From the NCBI GenBank assembly GCA_963712595.1, contig CAVQIM010000004.1:124001-188000 (forward strand): a DNA stretch of 64,000 bases. Reading direction: 5' to 3'. Of this stretch, positions 8,068 to 16,500 are shown piece after piece. Position 1 is the first letter of the stretch. Each line of letters begins with the position of its first letter. The notes beneath the pieces are model-generated. The model saw only the letters and a program-made list of their open reading frames with translations. It was not told where the DNA came from and ran no database searches. Origin of the DNA: VRUE01 sp963712595. Its GTDB lineage: Bacteria; Actinomycetota; Thermoleophilia; Solirubrobacterales; 70-9. Both the position numbers and the translations under genes were made by a program.

Positions 8068-9519
8068 GTGGCCATTGAGACCTCCGCTAAGCCCTCGCAG
8101 CGTGTTGAGCCGCCTGAGCAGCTGAGCGCCAATCCGGTACGGCGGGTTGCCGAAGACGTCCGGGCCGAGCTCAGCGTGCGGCGCCGCGGCGCCTATCCGC
8201 CTGGGCCCCAGAGCTTCGACTTCGGCCGCACCTTGCAGGCCGCGCGGGACCCCCTGCCGCTGCTGCTCTCGCTCTATGAGGAGCACGGCCCGATCTTCAG
8301 CGCCCGCCTCCTCCACCACCCGGTGATCTTCATGCTCGGCCCCGAGGCCAATCACTTCATCACGGTTGCCCACCCGGAGAACTTCCACTGGCGCGAGTCG
8401 AGCTTCGGCGACCTGATCCCGCTGCTCGGCGACGGCCTGCTGACGATCGACGACGCCTACCACGATCGTGCCCGGGCGATCATGATGCCCGCCTTCCACC
8501 GCGAGCAGGTCTCTGCTTCGGTGGAGGCGATGGTGGCTGAGGCGACGCCCGCGATAGAGCGCTTGCGGCCCAACCAGGTGATCGACGTCTACGAGTGGAT
8601 GCGCGGCCTGGCGATGCGGATCGCGATGCGGGCGCTGCTCGGCCTCGATCCCGACGAGGCGGGAAAGGGGGCCGCCGCCGCGGAGCACTTCGAGCGGGCG
8701 CTCGGCTACTACGGCATCGATTTCCACCTGCGACTCCTGCGCGGGCCGGGCTCGCCCTGGTCGAAGATGGTGCGCTCGCGCGCCGTCCTCGACGAGATCG
8801 TCTACGGCGAGATCGCCCAGCGCCGGAAAGACCCCGATCCGGACAAGATGGACATCCTCAGCCTCCTGCTCGGCGTTCGCGACGATGCCGGCGAGGGGTT
8901 CTCCGACAAGGAGGTGCGCGACCAGGTGATGACGTTGATGTTCGCCGGGCACGACACCTCGACCTCGACCCTGACCTTCATGATGCACGAGCTGGCGCGC
9001 CACCCCGATGACCTCGCCAAGCTCTGCGAGGAGCAGGATCGCGTGCTCGACGGGGCGACTCCGGGCATCGACACGCTGGAGCGGGAGATGCCCTACCTCG
9101 AGATGGTGCTCGACGAGGTCCTGCGGCTCTACCCACCCGCCTGGATCGGCCCGCGCCGAGCGGTGCGCGACTTCGAGTTCGCCGGCCACCGCGTCTCCCG
9201 CGGCGCCTACGTCAACTACTGCTCCTGGGCCAGTCACCGAATCCCCGAGGTCTTCCCCGAGCCGGAGGCCTTCATCCCCGAGCGCTTCACCCGCGAGCGC
9301 AAGGCGGCGCTGCCGCGTGGCGCCTACGTCCCCTTCGGGGGCGGTCGGCGGATCTGCATCGGCAAGCGCTTCGGGCAGACCGAGGTGAAGCTGGTGGCGA
9401 CGATGCTGCTGCAGCGGCTGCGCCTCGACGCGATGCCCGGTCGCACGATGACCGTGCGCCAGATGCCCACCCTCTCGCCGCGGGGTGGGCTCGAGATGCG
9501 TGTGCTGCCGCGTCTCTGA
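8068..9519 (+). CDS. Cytochrome P450
   Basis: 483-residue soluble P450 monooxygenase. I-helix oxygen-binding motif FAGHDTSTST near residue 292, K-helix EVLR, and heme-ligand loop FGGGRRICIGKRFG near residue 427, whose Cys binds heme iron. The length and the FGGGRRICIG loop resemble bacterial class I enzymes acting on fatty acids or terpenoids (CYP110/CYP102-like branch), but the substrate is unknown. No ferredoxin or reductase gene is adjacent. The GTG start is placed 6 nt after TAGGAT. Confidence 0.93.
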   Translation: MAIETSAKPSQRVEPPEQLSANPVRRVAEDVRAELSVRRRGAYPPGPQSFDFGRTLQAARDPLPLLLSLYEEHGPIFSARLLHHPVIFMLGPEANHFITVAHPENFHWRESSFGDLIPLLGDGLLTIDDAYHDRARAIMMPAFHREQVSASVEAMVAEATPAIERLRPNQVIDVYEWMRGLAMRIAMRALLGLDPDEAGKGAAAAEHFERALGYYGIDFHLRLLRGPGSPWSKMVRSRAVLDEIVYGEIAQRRKDPDPDKMDILSLLLGVRDDAGEGFSDKEVRDQVMTLMFAGHDTSTSTLTFMMHELARHPDDLAKLCEEQDRVLDGATPGIDTLEREMPYLEMVLDEVLRLYPPAWIGPRRAVRDFEFAGHRVSRGAYVNYCSWASHRIPEVFPEPEAFIPERFTRERKAALPRGAYVPFGGGRRICIGKRFGQTEVKLVATMLLQRLRLDAMPGRTMTVRQMPTLSPRGGLEMRVLPRL

Positions 9520-9592
9520 GTAGCGCCGTTTCGGGGGTTGACCGCGACAGCCAGCGGGTACGGTGCAAGCGAATCCGATCCGAGGAGGGATG

Positions 9593-10204
9593 ATGCGCAA
9601 GATCTCGAGCTTCCGTCGTGCCGTGGCTGGGCTGGGCATGGCTGCTCTGGTCACGATTCTCAGCGTCGCGGCAGTTTCGATGGCGGCCGGCGGGGCGGCC
9701 AAGGCGGGCCAGGTCAAGGTCAAGTGTCCGCGGCGGGTACTGACGGGAAAAAAGGTGACCTGCAAGCTCATGGGGCCGCTTCCCGCGGGCCCGCAAGGCC
9801 CCAAGGGCGCGCAGGGCCCCAAAGGCTCCCAGGGGGCGAAAGGGCCGAAAGGCGAGAAGGGCGACAAAGGCGACAAAGGCGCAGCGGGTGCACCCGGCGT
9901 CTCGGGATACGAGGTCGTCAGCCAGACCTTCGAAGCAGTGCCCGTCCCTAACAGCGGTAGCGGGCAGCGCGGGCTGAGCACGGTGCAGACGGTGAGCTGC
10001 CCCGGCAGCAAGCGGGTGCTGGGCGGCGGAGTCGATCTCGGCACGAACGTGAACCAAGGTTCGCCACAGGCCCAGGTCACGGTCTCGCTCAGCGGACCCA
10101 ACGGAACCGGCACCGGCTGGTCAGCGCAGCTGTTCAACAGCTCGTCAACCACCGACACCACGATCGACCTGCGCATCTTCGCAATCTGCGCCAACGTCGG
10201 CTGA
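9593..10204 (+). CDS. Secreted collagen-like repeat protein
   Basis: 203-residue exported protein. A signal-peptide-like hydrophobic segment (AGLGMAALVTILSVAAVSMA) occupies residues ~11-30. A basic linker follows, then roughly 13-15 Gly-X-Y triplets with many Lys/Pro/Gln (GPQGPKGAQGPKG) and EKGDKGDKG, and a ~95-residue C-terminal domain with paired Cys (TVSCPG, FAICAN) that may trimerise the collagen-like stalk. The start is the ATG at 9593, positioned 4 nt after GAGGAGG. The GPKG triplets are encoded by near-identical codons, so copy number may vary. Function unknown; surface stalk or adhesin likely. Confidence 0.85.
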   Translation: MRKISSFRRAVAGLGMAALVTILSVAAVSMAAGGAAKAGQVKVKCPRRVLTGKKVTCKLMGPLPAGPQGPKGAQGPKGSQGAKGPKGEKGDKGDKGAAGAPGVSGYEVVSQTFEAVPVPNSGSGQRGLSTVQTVSCPGSKRVLGGGVDLGTNVNQGSPQAQVTVSLSGPNGTGTGWSAQLFNSSSTTDTTIDLRIFAICANVG

Positions 10205-10235
10205 GGTGGCTGCCGAACCACAAAAGCTGCTGTGA

Positions 10236-10346
10236 GGGACGGGTCCGGTAGGGGTGAAGCGTCTTGTACTTTTTCGCGATTTCCGCCGTCGGACGGCTAC
10301 ATCCGATCTCGAAAAAGTTAAGCGGAACCCCTACCGGACCCGTCCC
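10236..10346. repeat. Palindromic element family 1, copy A
   Basis: Two perfect 20-nt inverted arms (10236-10255 and 10327-10346) enclose an inner pair with CTTGTACTTTTTCG on the left and CGAAAAAGTTAAG on the right. Copies at 35259-35373 and 49090-49205 share this inner pair but are in the opposite orientation and have partly different arms. Lies between the convergent collagen-like and glnA genes and may act as a bidirectional terminator. Confidence 0.85.
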
Positions 10347-10354
10347 GTACCCAC

Positions 10355-12505
10355 CTACTTAATGAAGAGCATCTCCTCGTACTTCGGCAGCGGCCAGAGG
10401 TCGTCGGCGACGACCTTCTCCAGCTTGTCGGCCACCTCGCGCACGGTGGCGCTCTTGGCAAGCTGCTGATCGCGGGCGAAGAGCGCCAGGTCGAGCCCCT
10501 CGAGGTCGACCGGCTCGGCGTTGGCCTTCTCGAGAGCGTCGAGTGCCGCCGACAGCTCTTCCACCAAGCCGCGAGTCTCGCCTTCGAGTGAGGAGACGCC
10601 GGCCGTTCCGATCAGCGCCAGATGGCGCAGCGCCGCTGGCAGCAGCATCGTCTTGGCGATCGAGAAGGTGGTCTCGGCCTCGATGTTGGCGCGCAGCGCG
10701 TACTGCTCGACCCAGACCTCGAAACGGGACTCCAGCTCGCGCTTGGAGAGCACGCCGTAGTTCTCGAAGGCTGCCACCGACTGGTCGGCGAGCACCTCGA
10801 GCAGGGCGTCGGGCGTGGTGCGCAGGTTCTTCAGCCCGCGCTGCTCGGCTTCGGCGTGCCACTCCTCGGAGTAGTTGTCGCCGTCGAAGCAGATCTGCTT
10901 GTTGGCGGTGTAGGACTCCTTGACGACCTCGATCACTGCTTCGGCGACGTCCATGCCGCCGCTCGTCTTCGCCTCGAGCTTGCCGGAGAGGTCGTCGATC
11001 GCCTCGGCGACGATCGTGTTGAGCACCGTGTTGGGGAAGGCGAGCGACATGCTCGACCCCAGTGCCCGGAACTCGAACTTGTTGCCGGTGAAGGCGAAGG
11101 GCGAGGTCCGGTTGCGGTCGCCGCCGTGCATCGGCAGCGGCGGCAGCACCGTCGCGCCGAGGTCGAGGAAGGAGGCCGGGGTGTGCGGATCACCCTCGCC
11201 GCTGGCGATTGCCTCGAAGACCTTCTCCAGCTCGCCGCCGAGGAAGATCGAGATGATCGCCGGTGGCGCCTCGTTGGCGCCGAGCCGGTGGTCCTGGCCG
11301 ATGTCGGCGGCCGAGGCGCGCAGCAGGCCCTGGTGCTTGTTCACCGCCTGGATCACCGCCGCGCAGAAGAAGAGGAAGTGGGCGTTGTCGGCCGGGGTGT
11401 CGCCCGGCTCGAGCAGGTTGGAGCCGGTGTCGGTCCCCATCGACCAGTTGTTGTGCTTGCCCGAGCCGTTGATGCCGGCGAACGGCTTCTCGTGCAGCAG
11501 GCAGACCAGGCCGTAGCGGCGGGCGACGTTTTCGAGCACCCGCATCATCAGCTGCTGGTGGTCGGAGCCGACGTTGGAGTTCTCGAAGACCGGCGCGATC
11601 TCGTACTGCCCCGGGGCGACCTCGTTGTGGCGGGTCTTTACCGGGATGCCGAGCTTGCGTGCCTCCAGCTCCGACTCGAGCATGAACGCCAGCACCCGCT
11701 CCGGGATCGTGCCGAAGTAGTGGTCGTCGAGTTCCTGGCCCTTCGGCGGCTTGGCGCCGAAGAGGGTGCGACCGGTCGAGATCAGGTCGGGCCGCTCGAA
11801 GAAGTACTGCTCGTCGATCAGGAAGTACTCCTGCTCGGGGCCGACCGTGGTGAAGACGCGCTTGCTCTCGTTGTCGCCGAGCAGGCCGAGGGCTTTGACC
11901 GCGGCGCGCGAGAGCGCGTCCATCGAGCGCAGCAGCGGGATCTTCGCGTCCAGCGCCTCGCCGGTCCAGGAGGCGAAGGCGGTCGGGATGCAGAACAGCG
12001 AGCCGTTCGGGTTCTCGAGGATGAAGGCGGGGCTGGTCGGGTCCCAGGCGGTGTAGCCGCGAGCCTCGAAGGTGGCGCGGACGCCGCCGGTGGGGAAGGA
12101 GGAGGCGTCGGGCTCGCCCTGGATCAGCTCTTTGCCGGAGAACCCGGCCAGGGCACGGCCCTCGCCGCCTTTGGGCTCGAAGAAGGAGTCGTGCTTCTCC
12201 GCGGTGGAGCCGGTGAGGGGCTGGAAGACGTGGGTGAAGTGGGTGGCGCCCTTCTCCAGGGCCCAGTCCTTCATCGCGCCGGCGACGGCGTCGGCAGTGT
12301 CGGCGTCGATCGCTTCGCCGCTCTCGAGCGCGCTCTGCAGCTTCTCGAAGACGTCGCCCGGCAGCCGCTCGCGCTGCACGGCGATCGAGAAGACGTTGGC
12401 GCCGAAGGCGTCGTTCTCGGGCTGGGTCAGGTCAACCGCGCCGAGGGCCTCCCCGTTGGAGCTCCACTGCGCGGCGGTCACGTTCTGCTGGCGGATGCGG
12501 GTCAT
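10355..12505 (-). CDS. glnN: Type III glutamine synthetase (GlnN)
   Basis: 716 residues, the length of the GSIII family (about 700-730) rather than the ~470 of GSI. The GSIII catalytic core is clear: GPEQEYFLID, TRHNEVAPGQYEIAP, GSGKHNNWS, GGDRNRTSPFAF and GNKFEFRALGSS. It condenses ammonia and glutamate with ATP, probably as a dodecamer. The ATG at 12505 follows GAGGGA. An ammonium transporter gene lies 4 kb away, so ammonium assimilation is partly clustered. An 18-bp palindrome lies upstream. Type III GS is uncommon in actinobacteria. Confidence 0.95.
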   Translation of the reverse strand: MTRIRQQNVTAAQWSSNGEALGAVDLTQPENDAFGANVFSIAVQRERLPGDVFEKLQSALESGEAIDADTADAVAGAMKDWALEKGATHFTHVFQPLTGSTAEKHDSFFEPKGGEGRALAGFSGKELIQGEPDASSFPTGGVRATFEARGYTAWDPTSPAFILENPNGSLFCIPTAFASWTGEALDAKIPLLRSMDALSRAAVKALGLLGDNESKRVFTTVGPEQEYFLIDEQYFFERPDLISTGRTLFGAKPPKGQELDDHYFGTIPERVLAFMLESELEARKLGIPVKTRHNEVAPGQYEIAPVFENSNVGSDHQQLMMRVLENVARRYGLVCLLHEKPFAGINGSGKHNNWSMGTDTGSNLLEPGDTPADNAHFLFFCAAVIQAVNKHQGLLRASAADIGQDHRLGANEAPPAIISIFLGGELEKVFEAIASGEGDPHTPASFLDLGATVLPPLPMHGGDRNRTSPFAFTGNKFEFRALGSSMSLAFPNTVLNTIVAEAIDDLSGKLEAKTSGGMDVAEAVIEVVKESYTANKQICFDGDNYSEEWHAEAEQRGLKNLRTTPDALLEVLADQSVAAFENYGVLSKRELESRFEVWVEQYALRANIEAETTFSIAKTMLLPAALRHLALIGTAGVSSLEGETRGLVEELSAALDALEKANAEPVDLEGLDLALFARDQQLAKSATVREVADKLEKVVADDLWPLPKYEEMLFIK

Positions 12506-12615
12506 CGCTTGATCGTCCCTCGCTTGGCGTCGCGCCCGGCCGGCGGGCACGGTCGATTACCGGTCAACTCCCTCTGGAAAGCCAAAACAGCCTAATGGTC
12601 CAGGGTATTGGATGA

Positions 12616-12633
12616 CTTGTACGCGAGTACAAG
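12616..12633. promoter_or_regulatory. Palindrome CTTGTAC-N4-GTACAAG upstream of glnN
   Basis: Perfect 7+7 bp dyad with a 4-bp centre, about 110 bp upstream of the glnN start on its 5' side and near the 3' end of the NlpC/P60-type remnant. The shape and spacing suit a dimeric repressor or activator site. No cognate regulator is identified. Confidence 0.45.
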
Positions 12634-12667
12634 GATCTCCCAAGGTAGCTGTACCGGTTGTCGGGGC

Positions 12668-13182
12668 TTAGGAGCTGGGGAGGGCCTGCAGCAGGCCGAG
12701 CGGGTGACGCACCCTGAATCCGCGCCCGGAGCGCATGTATTCGCTCCAGCCCGGCCCGCTGCGATCGCCGTCGTCGGTCATCGAGGTGTCCCAGCGAAGG
12801 CCGGCGATCACGGCGAAGACGTGCTCGCGATTGGCGTAGATCCGGACCCAGCTGCCGCCACCGCCACCGCCCCAGCGCATGAAGCCGCGCGAGTCGAGGG
12901 GCCAGTCGAGCAGTCCCGCGGCGTGCATCACGTAGCTCACCGACCCCGAGCAGTCATAGCCGTGCGAGCGCCAGTTGCGGTGACCCCCGCCCCAGCTATA
13001 GGGCCGGTGGCGGATCCGGTTCGCCGCCTCGATCATCTCCGCACCGCGGGCGGTGCCGAGGGTGGCGCCACCGCACGGCCACCGGGGAGCAGGGTCGCCT
13101 GCGGCACGGCAGCGCTTGCGCACGAGGCGCTCGCCAGAAGACAGGCCCACACGCCAAGCAAGATCGTTCCGCGCCGGAGCAT
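12668..13182 (-). pseudogene. Exported NlpC/P60-type hydrolase, frameshifted
   Basis: From the ATG at 13182 (5-6 nt after GAGGGA) the frame encodes a clear signal peptide (MLRRGTILLGVWACLLASAS) and a Pro/Ala linker ending PSAPPAVRR, then hits TGA at 13035-13033. The catalytic part lies in another frame from about 13036: a helix MIEAANRIRHRPYSWGGGH, catalytic YDCSGSVSYVM and the His region EHVFAVIAG, typical of Cys-His peptidoglycan hydrolases. One missing base near 13037 would rejoin them. Either a recent inactivation or a sequencing error. The downstream frame is also open from an ATG at 13195, but without a signal peptide. Confidence 0.72.
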
Positions 13183-13258
13183 GAAATTCCCTCATCGGCA
13201 GTTGGCGCCCCGACCTATAGCCTTCGAGCGCCCCCGACCCCTGGAGGAATTCCAACCA

Positions 13259-15259
13259 ATGTTCGTTTCCAAAGCCGCCGTCGTCGGCGGCGGCACCATG
13301 GGCGGTGAGATCGCCCAGGCGATCGCCGCTGCCGACATCCCAGTCGTCGTCAAGGACATCGAGCAGAAGTTCGTCGATGCCGCGGTGGAGAAGGCTCGCG
13401 CGGTCACCGAGGGGCAGCTCGCCCGCCTGGTCAAGAAGGAGAAGCTGACCCAGGAGCAGGCCGATGCCCGCCTCGCCGAGGTGATGGGGCTGGTCACCGG
13501 AACCACCACCTACGCCGAGCTCGGCGACGTCGACTTCGTCGTCGAGGCGGTGCCGGAGCGGATGGAGATCAAGCAGGCCGTCTTCCGCGAGCTCGATGCC
13601 GCTACCCCCGGCCACGCGATCCTCGCCTCCAATACCTCCTCGCTCTCGATCGCCGAGATCGGCGAGTCGACGCTGCGCCCGGACAAGGTCGTCGGCTTCC
13701 ACTTCTTCTACCCGGCCTCGATCATGCCGCTGGTTGAGGTGATCGCCGGCGAGGACACCTCCGAGGAGACCGCCACCGTCGCCTACAACTTCGCCCAGGC
13801 GATCAAGAAGCAGCCGATCGTCTGCGGCGAGGTGCCCGGCTTCGTCGTCAATCGGATCCTGATGGCGACGATCGGCGAGATCTGGCGCGCCCAGGAGGAG
13901 CAGGGCCTCTCGCTGAAGGCGATCGACGAGGCAATCGCCGGCGCCCAGCTTGCGCCGATGGGGCCGTTCTTCCTCACTGACCTGCTCGGGCTCGACACCG
14001 TGCTGCACGTCGCCGAGCACCTGAGGGAGTCCTACGGGGAGACGTTCTACATCCATCGGGGCCTGCAGCAGCTGGTCGCCGACGGCAAGCTCGGCGCCAA
14101 GTCGGGCGGCGAGGGCTTCTTCAAGGAGGGAGAGCAGAACGTCCCCGGCGACGCCGAGCCCGACGCCGAGGAGCTGACCGCGCTCTTCGCCGCGCGCGCC
14201 CTGATCGAGTCCTGCCTGCTGGTCGAGGAGGGGGTCTGCTCGGTCCGCGACATCGACGTCGGGATGATGGCCGGCGCCGGCCTCGACCCTCGCAAAGGGC
14301 TGCTGCCGCCGTTCTGGAAAGCCGACGTCGAGGGCCTCGACATCGTGCTCGAGCGAATCGAGGGACTGCAGGAGCGCCATGGCGATCGCTTCGAGCCGCC
14401 GGTGCTGCTGCGCCGCCTCGTCGCCCAGGGCCGCTTCGGCTTGAAGTCCGGGCAGGGCTTCTACCCCTACCCGCAGCCCGACGAGGGCGAGCAGCCGGAG
14501 ACGGTGAAGCTGGAGACCCGCGGCGACGTCGCGATCGCCTGGCTCGCCAACGCGCCGATGAACGCGGTCTCCCCCGACGTGATCCGCGACCTGAAGACGG
14601 TCTGGGAGCGGGTCGGGGAGAGCGACGGCGTCGGCGCGATGGTGATCGCATCCTCGGTCCCGGTCGTCTTCTCCGCCGGGGCCGACATCAAGGCCTTCAC
14701 CCAGATGGACGAGGGCGGCGGCGCCGAGCTGATCGACACCGCGCACGCCCTGCTGCGCGAGTTCGGCCAGTCGCGGGTGGCGACGATCGCCGCGGTCAAC
14801 GCGCTCGCCTTCGGCGGCGGCTGCGAGCTGGCGATGGCCTGCGACGTGAGGATCGCGGCGGAGGCCGCCGTCTTCGGCCAGCCCGAGGTCAAGCTCGGCA
14901 TCATCCCCGGCTTCGGCGGCACCCAGCGGTTGCCGCGCCTGGTGGGGGAGAACAAGGCGCTGGAGATGAACCTGGTCGGAGACGCGATCCTCGCCGGTGA
15001 GGCGCTCGAGCACGGCCTCGCCAACCGCATCGTCCCCGACCACGAGCTGTTCGAGACCGCCCTGATGTGGGGCCGCAAGCTCGCGGCCCAAGCGCCTGTC
15101 GCGGTCGAGCAGATCAAGCGCGTCTCCCACGCCGGCGACCTCGACCAGGGGATCGAGGCCGAGAAGGGCGGCTTCGCCACCGCCTTCCGCAGCGAGGACG
15201 CCAAGGAGGGCATTGCTGCCTTCCTCGGCAAGCGCACGCCGAAGTGGAGCGGCAAGTAG
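13259..15259 (+). CDS. 3-hydroxyacyl-CoA dehydrogenase / enoyl-CoA hydratase fusion
   Basis: 666 residues. Dehydrogenase half first: NAD-binding AAVVGGGTMGGEIAQAI at residues ~6-22, catalytic FHFFYPASIMPLVEVI, and two C-terminal dehydrogenase domains. The crotonase half starts near residue 420: oxyanion-hole segment FSAGADIKAF and FGGGCELAMACDVRIAAEAA, ending with EVKLGIIPGFGGTQRLPR. The order is the reverse of FadB/FadJ, resembling the crotonyl-CoA hydratase/3-hydroxybutyryl-CoA dehydrogenase fusions of archaea. Role in beta-oxidation or a C4-CoA pathway. The ATG follows TGGAGGAA. No thiolase is adjacent. Confidence 0.9.
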   Translation: MFVSKAAVVGGGTMGGEIAQAIAAADIPVVVKDIEQKFVDAAVEKARAVTEGQLARLVKKEKLTQEQADARLAEVMGLVTGTTTYAELGDVDFVVEAVPERMEIKQAVFRELDAATPGHAILASNTSSLSIAEIGESTLRPDKVVGFHFFYPASIMPLVEVIAGEDTSEETATVAYNFAQAIKKQPIVCGEVPGFVVNRILMATIGEIWRAQEEQGLSLKAIDEAIAGAQLAPMGPFFLTDLLGLDTVLHVAEHLRESYGETFYIHRGLQQLVADGKLGAKSGGEGFFKEGEQNVPGDAEPDAEELTALFAARALIESCLLVEEGVCSVRDIDVGMMAGAGLDPRKGLLPPFWKADVEGLDIVLERIEGLQERHGDRFEPPVLLRRLVAQGRFGLKSGQGFYPYPQPDEGEQPETVKLETRGDVAIAWLANAPMNAVSPDVIRDLKTVWERVGESDGVGAMVIASSVPVVFSAGADIKAFTQMDEGGGAELIDTAHALLREFGQSRVATIAAVNALAFGGGCELAMACDVRIAAEAAVFGQPEVKLGIIPGFGGTQRLPRLVGENKALEMNLVGDAILAGEALEHGLANRIVPDHELFETALMWGRKLAAQAPVAVEQIKRVSHAGDLDQGIEAEKGGFATAFRSEDAKEGIAAFLGKRTPKWSGK

Positions 15260-15276
15260 CGGTCGCGACCAAGGCG

Positions 15277-16011
15277 GTGGAGCGGCTCGCGGAGATGATC
15301 CGCGGGTCGCGCTGCACCGTCGCCCTGACCGGAGCGGGGATCTCGGTCCCTTCGGGAATTCCCGACTTCCGCACGCCCGAGACCGGGCTCTGGGCAAACG
15401 TCGACCCGATGGAGGTCGCCCACATCGAAGTATTCGAGCGCGATCCGGCTCGCTTCTGGTCCTACTACCGACCGCGCTTCCAATCGCTCGGGGACAAGCG
15501 GCCAAACCCGGCGCACGAGGCGCTTGCCGCGCTCGAGCGGCAGGGACTGATCGCGGGCGTGATCACGCAGAACATCGACCGCCTGCACAGTGCCGCCGGG
15601 TCGCGGAACGTGGTCGAGGTCCACGGCTCGATCGAGACTTCGTCCTGCCGGGGCTGCGCGGCTTCGTATGGGCTCGATGAGATGGACGCGCTCTTCGATG
15701 GCGACGGCGTGGCACTCTGCGCTGCTTGCGACGGCCCGGTCAAGCCCAACGTCGTGCTCTTCGGAGAGATGTTGCCCCAAGGCGCGATGGAGAGCGCGCA
15801 GGAGCTGGTCGAAGGGGCCGAATTGCTGATCTGCGTCGGATCGTCGCTGGCGGTGTACCCGGTCGCCGGTCTTCCCGCGGTGACGCTCGAGCGTGGCGGC
15901 AAGCTCGGAATCGTCACCAAGGGCCCGACGCCCTACGACGGCGACGCGGCCGTCAAGCTCGAAGGCGAGGTCGACGCCGAGCTGAGCAGCCTGCTCGCGG
16001 CACTCGGCTAG
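15277..16011 (+). CDS. Sir2-family NAD-dependent protein deacylase
   Basis: 244-residue sirtuin. NAD-binding TGAGISVPSGIPDFRTPETG, TQNIDRLH and catalytic His in VEVHGS; Zn-site cysteines in CRGC and CAAC; KPNVVLFGEMLP and the ICVGSSLAVYPV Rossmann segment. It removes acyl groups from lysines using NAD+. Begins 17 nt after the dehydrogenase/hydratase stop, so probably co-transcribed, which fits a link to acyl-CoA metabolism. GTG 15277 is chosen; ATG 15295 is possible. Confidence 0.9.
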   Translation: MERLAEMIRGSRCTVALTGAGISVPSGIPDFRTPETGLWANVDPMEVAHIEVFERDPARFWSYYRPRFQSLGDKRPNPAHEALAALERQGLIAGVITQNIDRLHSAAGSRNVVEVHGSIETSSCRGCAASYGLDEMDALFDGDGVALCAACDGPVKPNVVLFGEMLPQGAMESAQELVEGAELLICVGSSLAVYPVAGLPAVTLERGGKLGIVTKGPTPYDGDAAVKLEGEVDAELSSLLAALG

Positions 16012-16024
16012 ACAGCGCCGCGGC

Positions 16025-16342
16025 TCAGAACTTGACGCGCTGACGCTCGCACTCGGCGACGACCGTGTGCGCTTGCGGCGAGTCGAAGCGGGCAGCGTGG
16101 GCGCACTTCGCTTCCGCCTCGGCGCCGCAGCCGCTGATCGTTTCCGCGCCGACGATCCCGGCCGTTTCGGCTCGGATGCACCCCACCGGGGTGGGCGGGT
16201 TGCTGTCGCCGACGGTCGCGATGACGACGCCGAGAATCGCAACAACGGTCACCAGGAGCGTGATCGAGGCGATCTTGATCTCGCGTGAGCTCAGCTTGTA
16301 AAGCGGCGTGATCTGCCGCTCGTAGTGTCCTTCAAGGGGCAT
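16025..16342 (-). CDS. Single-pass membrane protein with Cys-rich outer domain
   Basis: 105 residues. Short cytoplasmic N-terminus (PLEGHYERQITPLYKLSSRE), one transmembrane helix at residues ~22-44 (IASITLLVTVVAILGVVIAT), then a ~60-residue outer segment with four cysteines (GCIRAE, SGCGAE, KCAHA, AECERQ), likely two disulfides. The ATG at 16342 follows TATAAC by 9 nt. Divergent from amt. No known family recognised. Confidence 0.65.
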   Translation of the reverse strand: MPLEGHYERQITPLYKLSSREIKIASITLLVTVVAILGVVIATVGDSNPPTPVGCIRAETAGIVGAETISGCGAEAEAKCAHAARFDSPQAHTVVAECERQRVKF

Positions 16343-16500
16343 GGGCGGCAGGTTATACCGCCCAGCCGGACCCCCATCACGCCAGCGTGGCGAAGATTTC
16401 GCGCCGATCTTTAGACACGTGTACGTAGTGGCTCGGCCCTCGCGGCGGGAGGGTTTAGCGGTCCGAGAAGCATCTAGCTGAGAAAGGAACAAAATCCCTT

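Noticed and set aside
9780..9900. Tandem repeat that might be a CRISPR or minisatellite
   Set aside because: The near-repeated units are GPKG/GDKG codons of the collagen-like protein; no spacers.
10622..12595. 657-codon plus-strand open frame over glnN
   Set aside because: Exact antisense of the GSIII gene; composition is the mirror of its codon bias, and no family is seen.
12668..15505. 945-codon minus-strand open frame
   Set aside because: Only its last part (12668-13036 or so) is meaningful (NlpC/P60 remnant); the rest is antisense of the dehydrogenase/hydratase fusion.
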